The position numbers and the translations under genes were made by a program. A DNA stretch of 64,000 bases from Aggregatilinea lenta (GTDB lineage: Bacteria > Chloroflexota > Anaerolineae > Aggregatilineales > Aggregatilineaceae), in contig NZ_BFCB01000002.1 of NCBI RefSeq assembly GCF_003569045.1, positions 682,001 through 746,000 on the forward strand, given 5' to 3'. Numbering within the stretch: position 1 is the first letter of the stretch; each line of letters opens with the position of its first letter. Shown here piece after piece: positions 41,149 to 50,082 of the stretch. The notes under the pieces are model-generated. The model was not told the origin of the DNA. It saw only the letters and a program-made list of their open reading frames with translations, and ran no database searches.

Positions 41149-41841
41149 ATGTCATCTCATCAGTCTCGGTGGCACAAGTGGCAGCGCGGACAAGCGCTCG
41201 TGGAATATTGGCCAACGCTCCCCATCGCAATCGCGATTATGTTGAGCGCCAGCCTGATCACGTCGTTCATCACGAACAGCTTTCAGCAAACCATCGACGG
41301 CATCAGCGGCACGGGGCTGACCTGCGTCGGCGCTGAAGAAACGGATGCCGAAACGGAAGGCCCCAGCTACGCCGACCTGGGCGGCCACAGCGTCCAGTTG
41401 ACGGGCTACCAGTACGACCCGGACGAGGACGTCACGCGCGTCTCGTATCAGGTCACGTCGATCGACAAGCCCGCCATCAGCCACTGGATTTTGGGCCTAC
41501 CGGTGGACCTGGAATCCATCACCTCCATCGAGGGCGAAAACAAAATCGAATGGGGCTACGACTCGACAACCGGGATCACCGGCGTGAAGTTCGACACGGG
41601 CTACAACCCCGGCGGCAAGACCGAACTCTCGCCCGACCTCAGCGGCTACATGCTCGTCAGCGTAAGCGCCCGGTCGAGCACGGAGACACGGACGCTGTTC
41701 ATTACGCTGTCCGGGCATTACGAGCTGACCATCACCGACCTGGGCCTTAAGGCCGGGACCGATACCTATACCGGACAAATCGTTGCGCCCGTTCAGGTCG
41801 CGCCAGAAGAAACCGAAGACGGCGCCTGCCCGTCGGAATAA
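41149..41841 (+). CDS. Pilin-like membrane-anchored protein (Flp/TadE-type N-terminus)
   Basis: A 230-residue protein. It begins with a basic leader followed by 'RGQALVEYW' and a hydrophobic stretch (about 15-45). G-Q-A-L-V-E-Y with Glu five residues after a Gly is the motif of Flp pilins and TadE pseudopilins, processed by a prepilin peptidase. The remaining 185 residues are an acidic, beta-rich ectodomain with Cys at about 55 and 228. No tad genes are nearby. ATG at 41149, with AGGAGG seven bases upstream (strong RBS). Function in surface attachment or secretion is inference. Confidence 0.6.
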   Translation: MSSHQSRWHKWQRGQALVEYWPTLPIAIAIMLSASLITSFITNSFQQTIDGISGTGLTCVGAEETDAETEGPSYADLGGHSVQLTGYQYDPDEDVTRVSYQVTSIDKPAISHWILGLPVDLESITSIEGENKIEWGYDSTTGITGVKFDTGYNPGGKTELSPDLSGYMLVSVSARSSTETRTLFITLSGHYELTITDLGLKAGTDTYTGQIVAPVQVAPEETEDGACPSE

Positions 41842-41940
41842 GCGGCCCCGTCTGGCCGACAGTCTGACCCCCATCACGATCCGGCACGGATTGCGATGGG
41901 GTATTTGAACGTGGCGAACAGAATGAAGCGAGAGAATCGC

Positions 41941-42702
41941 ATGGAACTACCCGCATCCTCCTCCAACCTCGATCCGCAAGCACCGGGCGTGCGCGGTTGG
42001 ATCGGCCTCACCTTTGAGGTCCTGATCATAACGGCCCTGGTGACCTGGGAATTGTCCAAATATGCCTGGGATCGTTTCGAGCACATGTCGGGACGCGCGC
42101 GCGGGGCAATCCTCATTTCGGCGGCCATTCTCCTGCTCGGCTTCACCGGCACGCTGATCGCACGCGCGCTGCACACCGAGACGCCCCCGACCATCCGCGA
42201 CCGGATTGGCATGGCGCCCTTCTCCCTGGATACGCGGCCTTCCCTCTCGCTGGTGGACGGCTCGTTTATCGCCATGCCGGCGTCCTTCGGCGACTTCGAG
42301 CGCATCTCCGGCGAACCCGCCGACGCCTCGCTGAGCAGCCAGCTCAACCTGTGCCTGCTCGACACTACCGTCGGGCCGGAAAACGTCTGCAACATTCAGA
42401 TCCCGCGCCAGCATCTGGGCTTCGAGCGCTACCGCTCCGGCGAGGGCTGGGTGGACGTCGCCGTCGCGCAGATCGACAGCGTCGCGAACGCCGACGAAAC
42501 CATCGCCGGGCTGTACCGCTACGCGCGGCGCATCGGCCACACCGGCAATTTTGCGATTTACGGCGTCGGCCCGGTGGACTACTTTTACGGTCAAGAGCCG
42601 GGCTGGATCTCGTTCGCCTACGCGCGCGACACGTGGATCGTGGTCATCTCGACGCGAAGCCCGGCCATGCTTGAGCAGGCGATCACGCAGTTCCCGTACT
42701 AG
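41941..42702 (+). CDS. Two-TM protein of unknown function
   Basis: A 253-residue protein with membrane segments at about 20-38 and 58-78, then an extracytoplasmic domain of about 170 residues with two Cys (NLCLLDT, ENVCNIQ). I do not recognise it. It lies 99 bases after the pilin-like gene on the same strand, so the pair may be co-transcribed. The ATG at 41941 (GAGAG upstream) is chosen; ATGs at 41923 and 41896 are possible. Followed by an A1 repeat with T-run that may be its terminator. Confidence 0.55.
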   Translation: MELPASSSNLDPQAPGVRGWIGLTFEVLIITALVTWELSKYAWDRFEHMSGRARGAILISAAILLLGFTGTLIARALHTETPPTIRDRIGMAPFSLDTRPSLSLVDGSFIAMPASFGDFERISGEPADASLSSQLNLCLLDTTVGPENVCNIQIPRQHLGFERYRSGEGWVDVAVAQIDSVANADETIAGLYRYARRIGHTGNFAIYGVGPVDYFYGQEPGWISFAYARDTWIVVISTRSPAMLEQAITQFPY

Positions 42703-42787
42703 CGCGCGGGCGGCCTTGCGGGGGTTGTTACGGCCATTGGACAGACCTCATCCCCGGCCTGGAGACAAGCAGCATTGAACACGTTTT

Positions 42788-43035
42788 TGTAGGGGCGTAT
42801 TGCGATACGCCCCGTTTTTTTGCGTTTTCCTCACGCCCACGTAAGTGGAAGGCAAGGCATAAAGGGCGGGATTTTAACTCGCCCATAAGCATCAACTTAA
42901 GCGTTTTTCGGGAAGACGTCGGCGCGCAGCCTGGCGTCGGGGCAGAACAAGCCCCGCCCCGACACATCGTGTGGTTCGTGCTTGCCGCCCCTCTCCAACT
43001 CGATTGGACACGGGCCGGGGGTGCGGTCGTGACGA
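42788..43035. repeat. Cluster of A1, A2-like and B repeats (gap 42703-43060)
   Basis: A1 at 42792-42813 (GGGGCGTAT, TGCG, ATACGCCCC) followed by a T-run, which makes it terminator-like for the gene at 41941; A2-like at about 42936-42962 (CGGGGC, AGAACAA, GCCCCG); and a B copy at about 42988-43030 with mismatches (CCCCTCTCCAA then TTGGACACGGG). No gene is present. Confidence 0.8.
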
Positions 43036-43060
43036 TGACTGGACTGACTCGTTGCAGCCC

Positions 43061-44752
43061 CTACACCGTCTTCGGCGTGCGCCGCAACACCATCGCGGGC
43101 AGGTCGCGCAGCTCGTGGATACCCACCAGCAGCCCCGCCCCGACGAACGTCACGCCGCCCGTCCCGGCCAGCACCGCCACCCGGATCGCCGTGCGCAGCG
43201 TGCCCGCGTCGTGGAAGCCCGCCGCACCCAGTCCCGCGTCCACTACCAGCACAGCCACGGCCATTACCACCGTCGCCGCGACGGTGCGCAGTGTGGTCAG
43301 GGCCAGCGCGCGCCCGTCGATGTCTCCCCAGCGGCGGCGCAGGATCACCAGCAGCAGCGACAGCTCCACCAGGAACGTCACCGAATAGCCGAGCGCCAGC
43401 CCGCCGACGCCGCCCAGCCCGGTCAGCGCGCGGACCGCGTCCCCCTCGCCCGTCGTCTGCCAGCGCGAAACGAGGTCGCCAAGGCCGTTGTCGAGGCGGT
43501 AAACGTAACCCATGTACACGGCGGCCACCACCGCGACGTTCACCACGGCAGCGATCAGCGCGGCCCACAGCGGGGTATACGTGTCCTTGTCGGCGTAGAA
43601 GCTGCGCGCAATGACCTCGTGCACGCTCTGGAAGATCAGCCCGAACGCGAAGAATTGCAGCGCGCTGTAGACCAGGGCACTGTCCCGCGCATCGAACGCG
43701 CCACGCTCCAGCAGGCTCACCAGCGGACGCCCGACCACGATCAGGCCCACGGCGGCGGGAATGGTGGCGATCAGGATGAAGCGCACCGCGCCGGACATCG
43801 TGCGGCGGCGGTTGTCGCGCTGGCCCAGTTCGCTGAACGCGGCCAGCGTCGGGAACACGACGAAGCCCATCGCGCTGCCGATCAGTGTTTCGGGGATGTT
43901 CATCAGGCGGTAGCCCCAGTCGAAGGCGCTGACCGCCCCGCTGCCCATGCGCGACGCCACGTTGTTGAACACCAGCGTATTGAACGTCACCACGCCCAGG
44001 CCCAGCACACGCGGAAGCATCAGCACGATCACCCGCCGCAGCGCCGGGTCGCGCCAGCCGAAGTTGGGCTTCCAACGCGCCCCGAACCGGACCAGGCCCG
44101 GCACCTGAATCGCCAGGTGCATCACGGAGCCGAGCACCGCGCCCCACGCGATACCGTCCACGCCGAGCGGATCGATCAGCACGGCGACGCCGAACAGGAT
44201 GCCCACGTCGAATAGAATCGGCGCGAGCGCGGGCAGCAAAAAGTGGTTGAAGCTGTGCAGGATGCCTTGTAGCATGCCGCTGACGCTGAATACGATCGTG
44301 CTGATCAGCAGGATACGCATCAGGCGCGCGGTCTGGTCGATCTTGTCCGGGCCGAAGCCGGGCGCGACGACGTGCTCTACCAGCCACGGCGCCAGCGCGA
44401 AGCCGATGAGGCTCAGGGCCAGCGTCACGGCCAGCACCGTGTTGATCACGTTGCTCGCCAATGTCCAGGCCCGGTCGCGGTCGTCGTGGGCCAAAAAGCT
44501 GCTGAACACCGGAATGAACGCGTACGACAGCGCGCCGCCGCCGATCAGCAGCACGATCTGCTCCGGGATGCGGTTGGCCGTTACGTAGGCGTCCCACTCG
44601 TCGCCCACGCCAAACACGTCGGCGATGATGAACGTCTGGATCAGGCTGATCGCCTTCGACGTGGCGAAGGCCGCAATCAGGATCAGCGTGTTGCGCGCCA
44701 TGCTGCTGGCGTCGGACCGGTTCGGCGCGGGAGGAGAGATGGTTTCAGTCAT
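43061..44752 (-). CDS. murJ: MurJ-type lipid II flippase
   Basis: A 563-residue protein with about 14 membrane segments. N-terminal 'AAFATSKAISLIQTFIIADVFG' (about 27-48) and 'LPALAPILFDVGILFGV' (about 175) are MurJ-type sequences. The second half contains an acidic/basic loop near residues 370-400 ('HEVIARSFYADKDTYTPL'), as in MurJ, where a Phe/Tyr-Tyr-A segment lines the cavity. MurJ flips lipid II, the peptidoglycan precursor. This would be the cell-wall precursor flippase unless a paralog exists. It begins with ATG at 44752. Its only neighbours are repeat clusters, so it is monocistronic. Confidence 0.82.
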   Translation of the reverse strand: MTETISPPAPNRSDASSMARNTLILIAAFATSKAISLIQTFIIADVFGVGDEWDAYVTANRIPEQIVLLIGGGALSYAFIPVFSSFLAHDDRDRAWTLASNVINTVLAVTLALSLIGFALAPWLVEHVVAPGFGPDKIDQTARLMRILLISTIVFSVSGMLQGILHSFNHFLLPALAPILFDVGILFGVAVLIDPLGVDGIAWGAVLGSVMHLAIQVPGLVRFGARWKPNFGWRDPALRRVIVLMLPRVLGLGVVTFNTLVFNNVASRMGSGAVSAFDWGYRLMNIPETLIGSAMGFVVFPTLAAFSELGQRDNRRRTMSGAVRFILIATIPAAVGLIVVGRPLVSLLERGAFDARDSALVYSALQFFAFGLIFQSVHEVIARSFYADKDTYTPLWAALIAAVVNVAVVAAVYMGYVYRLDNGLGDLVSRWQTTGEGDAVRALTGLGGVGGLALGYSVTFLVELSLLLVILRRRWGDIDGRALALTTLRTVAATVVMAVAVLVVDAGLGAAGFHDAGTLRTAIRVAVLAGTGGVTFVGAGLLVGIHELRDLPAMVLRRTPKTV

Positions 44753-44803
44753 CGCGGGCGTTCACCTCGTGTGCGACTGTGGATGAGGCCAGGATTCGTC
44801 AGG

Positions 44804-45056
44804 ACTTGCCGGGCGTATGCGATACGCCCCGATGGTTTTAATCGTCGAGCGCGCGTCAATTCATCTCACCCCCGGCCCCTCTCCTGTCCAGGCTGGAGAG
44901 AGGAGACACCTATCCTCCGTAGGGGCGGGGCTTGTTCCGCCCGTTTCCCCCATCTCCGGCCCCTCCCCGCAAGCCGGGAAGGGAGAAAAAACAGGTTTTT
45001 AAGCCCCTCCCTCTTCACGGGGGAGGGGTTTGGGATCGGGGGCAGTACACACATCG
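44804..45056. repeat. Cluster of A1, B, A2 and C repeats (gap 44753-45144)
   Basis: A1-like at about 44811-44832 (GGGCGTAT, GCG, ATACGCCC), reverse B-like at about 44866-44908, A2 at about 44919-44947 (GTAGGGGCGGGGC, TTGT, TCCGCCCG), and a full type C block at about 44950-45045 that ends with GTACACAC, the right-end sequence of the MITE-like element at 21988. No gene is present. Confidence 0.8.
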
Positions 45057-45080
45057 TCCCTCCCCGAACAGAAACAAGAA

Positions 45081-45107
45081 GCGCCGGGCCGTTATCGGAC
45101 CCGGCGC
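45081..45107 (-). terminator. Hairpin after the C39/TPR protein gene
   Basis: GCGCCGGG and CCCGGCGC form an 8-bp stem with an 11-nt loop. On the minus strand it is followed by TTCTTGTTTC, a weak T-rich tail. It lies 38 bases after the stop at 45145. Confidence 0.6.
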
Positions 45108-45144
45108 AGTTCCGGTTGTGAGGGGGTCGGCGTCCGGCCTGTGG

Positions 45145-46749
45145 TTAGCTGGTGGCGCTGGCGACGAAGGTTCCGTCCTGGACCTGCGCCCGCGCCTCCT
45201 GGGCCGGGAAGAAATTCTTGTTCAGACGCAGCGCGTTGTCGAAGTTCGACAGCGCCTGGTTGCGATCGCCCTCGGCGGCGAAGGCCAGCCCCTCGTAATA
45301 ATACGTCTCTTCGACGTAGGTCGTCGTGCCCAGGTTGGACTTCGCCAGGGCCAGCACGTCGTTGTAGCGTCCCACGTTGTAGTAGGCTTCGTACGGCCCG
45401 AACTGGTACCACAGCATACGCCACGGCAGTTGGAGCTGGAACGCGCGGTCGTAAGCCAGCGCGGCGTTTTCGTAGTCCTTCAGCGCCACGTAGGACGTGC
45501 CCATATTGAACCACGCGTACTTGTCCTCGACGTTTTTGGTCGCCTCGGTGCGGGCCGTCTCCAGTGCGACGCGTGCGCCGAATTCGGGATCGACGTAATC
45601 GCCCAGCGCCTGCCGCAGTTCCGCTTCACGCGACGGCTCGTAGACGACGATGAATACGCGGTTGAACTGCCGCCACGCCGCATCCACTTCCGAGTAGGAT
45701 TCCGCGAGGCCCTGCATATTGCCGTGGCCGAGGAAGCTGTCAAACGCGAAGAACGTCTGCGCGCTGTCGTCGTAGCCCATCAGCAGCAGGTAGTGACCCA
45801 TCCAGTCTTCACCGGCGGGCTGGAAGCCCTTTTCGACGATGACCGGGAAGTTGAGCGCCAACAGCCGCTTGAGCACCTGCTCACTGCCACCGATGCGGTA
45901 CAGCGCGCGCATGCCCGTGTTGTCGTTGACGAAGCGCACCATCTGCCACGGGCTGACGTTCTTGTCTTCGCTGTGCGGCTTCATCCAGTTGGCCGCCGTG
46001 AGCTGGTTATCGGTCCAGCCGAAGTAGCTCAGCGCCATGGTCATGGTCGTGGGGCCGCAGTTGTTCCACTGCTGCGCCTCGTAGTGAATGCCGCCGAGGC
46101 GTGTAGACACCGGCATCGCGATATCAGCCGGCTGCTGGGCCATGGCGACTTCCTGCGGGGCCGGGGTCCAGGTCGCGTCTGCCGGGACTTGCGTGGGTGC
46201 TTCGTACACGGGCAGCGGTGTCGGCTCCTCCGGCGTGCCCGCCATCCCGATCGGGATACCGCCCGCGTCCTCGCTGCCGGTCGCGCCTTCGTCCAGGGTC
46301 GAGGTCGGCCCGGCGACGGCTTCGGTCGTGTCCGGCGTAACGGTGAATTCCGGCGTCAGCAGCAGCTGCTGGGCAGCGTCACTGTTCCCCGCCCCGCTAA
46401 TCGTCGGCAGCACCTCGAACGGCACCGTCGGCTTGAAATACTCGGCGGGCGGAAACAGGTCGATGATACGCTGCTGGTAGCGCGGTTCCAGGTTGCGGAA
46501 GAATGGTGGAAAGACGATCGCGGCCACAATCAGCGCGATGATGCCGAAGGCGAAAAACGCGCCGCCCACGGCGACCAGTGCCTTCGCCCAGCCCGGCAAG
46601 CGGCTGGCCCGGCGGTTGAGACGCGCCTGCTGGCGGCGGCGGGGGCCGCTCAAGGAAAGATTCAGCGCTCCCGGTGAGGGAAGGCGATCGTAGTCATTTG
46701 GGACGTTCGAAGGAACGCGCGGTGCCTTTGATGTACTATTCTTTTCCAA
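45145..46749 (-). CDS. Membrane-anchored C39-like cysteine peptidase with TPRs
   Basis: A 534-residue protein: one membrane segment (about 55-80) after a basic N-terminus, a Pro/Thr-rich stalk (about 100-205), a papain-like C39-type domain with catalytic 'NNCGPTT' (Cys about 228) and His in 'GHYLLLMGYDD' (about 317), then TPRs (about 395-530). This fits an outer-face peptidase, perhaps cutting peptides, or a non-transporter C39 domain. It starts at TTG 46749, with AAGGAG ten bases upstream; the neighbouring ATGs lack an RBS. Confidence 0.75.
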   Translation of the reverse strand: MEKNSTSKAPRVPSNVPNDYDRLPSPGALNLSLSGPRRRQQARLNRRASRLPGWAKALVAVGGAFFAFGIIALIVAAIVFPPFFRNLEPRYQQRIIDLFPPAEYFKPTVPFEVLPTISGAGNSDAAQQLLLTPEFTVTPDTTEAVAGPTSTLDEGATGSEDAGGIPIGMAGTPEEPTPLPVYEAPTQVPADATWTPAPQEVAMAQQPADIAMPVSTRLGGIHYEAQQWNNCGPTTMTMALSYFGWTDNQLTAANWMKPHSEDKNVSPWQMVRFVNDNTGMRALYRIGGSEQVLKRLLALNFPVIVEKGFQPAGEDWMGHYLLLMGYDDSAQTFFAFDSFLGHGNMQGLAESYSEVDAAWRQFNRVFIVVYEPSREAELRQALGDYVDPEFGARVALETARTEATKNVEDKYAWFNMGTSYVALKDYENAALAYDRAFQLQLPWRMLWYQFGPYEAYYNVGRYNDVLALAKSNLGTTTYVEETYYYEGLAFAAEGDRNQALSNFDNALRLNKNFFPAQEARAQVQDGTFVASATS

Positions 46750-46759
46750 CTGACCTGCT

Positions 46760-47150
46760 CCTTCGCCGACCGGCGGACAGGACTTTTTTGCCCGACAATC
46801 CGGTCGCCTGGGTGGCCGCTGCGCGGGCCGATCTTACAATACACCGAACAAGAAGCGCAGCCTATCGATACGAGCGCGAGCGGGCATCTGAAAAACATGC
46901 AGCACGAAGGACCTCACCTCCCGTAATGCGCCCCACGCTGCGCGGCACTATAGCGCATTTGTCCCGACTCTGCCAGCATCCGCACGCGGCTGCCGGTGCG
47001 CCAACAACGCCGCTCCGCCCCGGCGATCTTGCATTAGTATCTCACATGCGAGGCGGTTGTCTAGCGCCAAATCACCTACGCTTGCTCGGCGTTTGATATG
47101 CGGCTGGCGCGGCGAGTCTCTCTGCGTGCCCCGCCGCAAACGGGACGCGT
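46760..47150. other. Gene-free gap
   Basis: About 400 bases between divergently arranged genes. I see no gene, no palindromic repeat of the A, B or C types and no clear hairpin. The promoter of the gene at 46749 must be here but is not obvious. Confidence 0.5.
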
Positions 47151-47155
47151 CGATC

Positions 47156-47164
47156 TGCTATAAT
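47156..47164 (+). promoter_or_regulatory. Extended -10 promoter of the LysM lipoprotein gene
   Basis: TGC-TATAAT (47156-47164), about 97 bases before the ATG at 47261. It is the strongest extended -10 match in this stretch. Confidence 0.65.
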
Positions 47165-47260
47165 ACGAGGCAAGCCATACCGGAACCCTGACTCGTTTCC
47201 GGGCGACTGCCGCACCTCAGGGACAGCCGCCGTAGGCCACAGCCAAAGGAGCGCTCGCCC

Positions 47261-48346
47261 ATGCCCCGACCCCGCCCGACCTTCAGCCGGTTGTTGATCG
47301 TGCTGCTGGCGCTGCTGACCGCGACGCTGGCGTGCAGCCTGTCGAGCGGCGACGAGGCCAATCCCACGCCGACGCGCATCCCGATCGTCCTGACGCCCAC
47401 CGGCGCGGTGACGATGACGCCCACCTTCGTGATCCTCACGCCGACCCCGCTGCCCACCGGGGCCGCGCTGCCCTACACCACCAGCATCCCCGCCACGCAG
47501 ATCAACTGCACGCCGCAGACCGGCTGGGCGGTGTATACCGTGGCGGCGGGCGATACGCTGGGCGTGATCGCGGCGGTGACCGGCTCGACTGTCGCGCAGC
47601 TCGCGTCGGCCAACTGCCTGACCAATACCGAGCTGATCTACGTGGGCCAGCAGCTCCGCGTGCCGCAGGCCCCGCCCGTCGCGACGGCGATTCCCACCAG
47701 CAATCCGCAGCTCCCGATCTACAGCACCGCGCTCACCGTCGATCCGCACTGGACCGACCTCAACGGGCGCGCGATCACCTATTCGGAGGCGGTGCGCGTC
47801 AACGCGGGCGAAGTGCTCAACGCGGCGACCGTCGCGTTCTACGTCAACGACCCGTCCGGCGGCCCGGCCATCGGCATCGGCTCCGACACAGACCCCTACG
47901 ACGGCGCGTTCGTCGATTACGACTTCCCGGCAGCCGGCGCGTACACCTTCCAGGCGGTCGCCGCCAACGAGGTCGGCACGCTGTCCAGCACGACCTTCAC
48001 CGTCACGTACGACCCGGCCTACCAGCCGCCCGGCGGCCAGCGCAACCTGCTGACCATCACGCCCATCATCAGCACGGCGGGCGGCTGGTACACGCTGCAG
48101 GGCGGCGCAACCGTGACGGTCACCTGGCCGGACGGTCCGGTTGGCGCGCTCAAGGTCGATTTCACCTTCTCGCCCACCAGCGGGAGCAGCGCCGCGACCG
48201 TGATCGGCACCGACTCGGCCCCGGCGGACGGTTCCACGATCACCTGGGCCGTACCCTCCGCGACGGCGGGTTACCTTCAGGCGCGCGCCAGCATGCCGGA
48301 CGGCTCGGTCCAGACCAGCGAAATCGCCAGCGTGATGTCGTCCTGA
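47261..48346 (+). CDS. LysM-domain lipoprotein
   Basis: A 361-residue lipoprotein: signal 'LLIVLLALLTATLAC' with lipobox Cys at about 25, a Thr/Pro linker, a LysM repeat at about 88-134 ('YTVAAGDTLGVIAAVTGSTV'-type, with 'LIYVGQQLRVPQ' at its end), and a C-terminal beta-rich region (about 160-361) possibly made of two Ig-like domains. LysM binds peptidoglycan or chitin-like glycans. The protein is anchored on the outer face of the membrane. ATG at 47261, AAGGAG 13 bases upstream. Confidence 0.85.
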   Translation: MPRPRPTFSRLLIVLLALLTATLACSLSSGDEANPTPTRIPIVLTPTGAVTMTPTFVILTPTPLPTGAALPYTTSIPATQINCTPQTGWAVYTVAAGDTLGVIAAVTGSTVAQLASANCLTNTELIYVGQQLRVPQAPPVATAIPTSNPQLPIYSTALTVDPHWTDLNGRAITYSEAVRVNAGEVLNAATVAFYVNDPSGGPAIGIGSDTDPYDGAFVDYDFPAAGAYTFQAVAANEVGTLSSTTFTVTYDPAYQPPGGQRNLLTITPIISTAGGWYTLQGGATVTVTWPDGPVGALKVDFTFSPTSGSSAATVIGTDSAPADGSTITWAVPSATAGYLQARASMPDGSVQTSEIASVMSS

Positions 48347-48406
48347 TACGCTCCGTACGCGCCTCGACGAATTGGCGCGCGCACCCCCCATTCCCCGTGA
48401 CTGAAG

Positions 48407-48452
48407 TTTTCCCCCTCTCCAATCGGATTGGAGAGGGGGCCAGGGGGTGAGG
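48407..48452. repeat. Type B palindromic repeat
   Basis: CCCCCTCTCCAATC and GATTGGAGAGGGGG form a 14-bp inverted repeat with a 1-2 nt centre, followed by CCAGGGGGTGAGGT. A stretch TTCGCTAACCGCTAATCGCTG follows at 48477-48498 (written here in short), a degenerate short repeat. Confidence 0.85.
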
Positions 48453-48514
48453 TTTGTTTTTGCTCTTGTCAAGCTTTTCGCTAACCGCTAATCGCTGCTC
48501 TTAGGGACGCACAC

Positions 48515-49372
48515 ATGACTTGGGGCATTCTTGCAGCGGTGATCGGCGCAGTGACGCTGGTCGCCGCGCTGCTGTGGTATTTGGTGATCAAGACCGAGGG
48601 CATCTACCTGGGTCGCCGCGCGGTGATCTGGCTCTACGACGTCTACGCGGGCCGCTACGACGACATCAAGCAGTACGATCCCATCACCGAGGACTATTTC
48701 CTCGCGCGGCCCATCATGCAGCGCCTGACGCACGTCCGCGCGCCGCTGGTGCTCGACGTGGCGACCGGCACGGGCCGTCTGCCGCTCGCGCTGCTGGAAC
48801 AGCCGGACTTTCAGGGGCGCATCGTCGCGCTCGACCTCAGCCGCAAGATGCTCGCCGGAGCCGCGCCCAAGCTGGCCCCCTACGGTAACCGTGCGTCGCT
48901 GCTGCACCTGCCCGCCGAGCGCCTGCCCTTCCCCAACGGCACGTTCGACCTCGTGACCTGCCTCGAAGCGCTCGAATTCATGATGGACCCGCGCGCCGTG
49001 CTGCGCGAGCTGGTGCGCGTGCTGCGCCCCGGCGGCCTGCTGGTGCTCACCAACCGCCAGGGCCTCGACGCCAAGCTGATGCCGGGCCGCACCTTCACAC
49101 ATGACACGCTGAAGGATCTGCTCAAGGATCTGGGACTGACGCGCGTCGAAATCGACCTGTGGCAGGTGGATTACCGCATCGCCTGGGCGGAAAAGCCGGG
49201 CACGCTGCCGCCCGCCGGACCGCTAGCGCTGGAAGAAATCTGGTGTTGTCCTTCGTGCGGCGCAATCGAAATGATCCCGGTCGGGGGCGGCTGGCGCTGC
49301 CTGAGCTGCGAAGCGCGCGTGCCGGTGGGGGATGACGGCGTGATCGAGGCCGAGCGGTTCAGCAAAAACTAA
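48515..49372 (+). CDS. Membrane-anchored methyltransferase with C-terminal zinc ribbon
   Basis: A 285-residue protein: one N-terminal membrane segment (about 5-24), a class I methyltransferase domain with 'VLDVATGTGRLPLAL' (about 85-100) and 'VALDLSRKML' (about 108), and a C-terminal zinc-ribbon-like part with two pairs of Cys ('CCPSCG' at about 246, 'CLSCE' at about 265). It is UbiE/menaquinone-methyltransferase-like, but the TM and zinc ribbon are unusual. Could methylate a quinone or lipid at the membrane; not shown. ATG at 48515, with AGGGACG upstream. Confidence 0.75.
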   Translation: MTWGILAAVIGAVTLVAALLWYLVIKTEGIYLGRRAVIWLYDVYAGRYDDIKQYDPITEDYFLARPIMQRLTHVRAPLVLDVATGTGRLPLALLEQPDFQGRIVALDLSRKMLAGAAPKLAPYGNRASLLHLPAERLPFPNGTFDLVTCLEALEFMMDPRAVLRELVRVLRPGGLLVLTNRQGLDAKLMPGRTFTHDTLKDLLKDLGLTRVEIDLWQVDYRIAWAEKPGTLPPAGPLALEEIWCCPSCGAIEMIPVGGGWRCLSCEARVPVGDDGVIEAERFSKN

Positions 49373-49395
49373 TCCGCGAACGCCGCAACCTGTCG

Positions 49396-49401
49396 TACAA
49401 T
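49396..49401 (+). promoter_or_regulatory. -10 box upstream of the small helical protein
   Basis: TACAAT, 48 bases before the ATG at 49449. No clear -35 or TGn extension. Confidence 0.4.
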
Positions 49402-49448
49402 GAGGGACACAACCGCTTTTGCCGACGTCGAGCCAAAGGAGCCGCCCC

Positions 49449-49652
49449 ATGAACGCCTCGAACATGAGCTTTGCCGAACTCGACCGTGACACGCTGGAAA
49501 AAATCCGCGCGCTGGAAGCGGAACTCGGTACGGGCCTTCTGGCCGTCAAGCCTGCGCTCAAGCCCGCCGACCTGACGCCGGAGCAAATCGAAAAGCTGAA
49601 GGCCAAAGAGCGCGAGTTGGGCGTGATCCTGCTCGCCTACGAGCACGAGTAG
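49449..49652 (+). CDS. Small helical protein of unknown function
   Basis: A 67-residue protein with two predicted helices, 'DTLEKIRALEAELG' and 'PEQIEKLKAKERELG', separated by a Pro-rich turn. No membrane segment or motif. The ATG at 49449 has AAGGAG eight bases upstream, a strong RBS, and the codon use matches its neighbours, so it is probably real. Could be a small adaptor. Followed 73 bases later by the K+ channel gene. Confidence 0.6.
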   Translation: MNASNMSFAELDRDTLEKIRALEAELGTGLLAVKPALKPADLTPEQIEKLKAKERELGVILLAYEHE

Positions 49653-49725
49653 CGGCACATCGAGGCCCAATCGCGGCCCCTCGATCACAAACCCCATACC
49701 GGTACGGCACACACAGGGAAAGTGC

Positions 49726-50058
49726 GTGGTTTCCTTTTTGTTGACTTTTGTGCGTCTGGCGCGCGCCGTGGCGCGGAGTTGGAACGATCCCGAATTCCGC
49801 GCGTTGGTGGTGGTGTTCGTCGTGCTGCTCGCCAGCGGCACGATCTTCTATGCGGGCGTCGAGGGCTGGTCGGTGCTCGACGCGCTGTATTTCAGCGTCG
49901 CCACCATGTCCACCGTGGGCTATGGCGATTTCGCTCCGCAGACCAACGTGGGCAAGATCTTCACCATTATTTACCTGCTGGTCGGCGTCGGTGTCTTCGT
50001 CGCGCTGGTGGGCAAGCTCGCCCTGGCCGTCATCCAGAAATCAAACGATCCGGCCTAA
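49726..50058 (+). CDS. Two-TM potassium channel (KcsA-type pore)
   Basis: A 110-residue protein with two membrane segments (about 26-43 and 80-103) and a pore loop with the selectivity filter T-V-G-Y-G-D (about 62-67). This is the minimal K+ channel pore; four copies make a channel. It has no C-terminal RCK/TrkA regulatory domain, so gating must come from pH or another partner. Start GTG at 49726, AGGGAAA seven bases upstream. The channel gene is followed by degenerate short repeats, then argS. Confidence 0.88.
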   Translation: MVSFLLTFVRLARAVARSWNDPEFRALVVVFVVLLASGTIFYAGVEGWSVLDALYFSVATMSTVGYGDFAPQTNVGKIFTIIYLLVGVGVFVALVGKLALAVIQKSNDPA

Positions 50059-50082
50059 TCACCCCACTCCGCTCTTAACTGT

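Noticed and set aside
42897-44597. 566-residue minus-strand frame in the murJ region
   Set aside because: Shadow frame of murJ, Arg/Ala/Gly-rich; murJ frame has the full membrane pattern.
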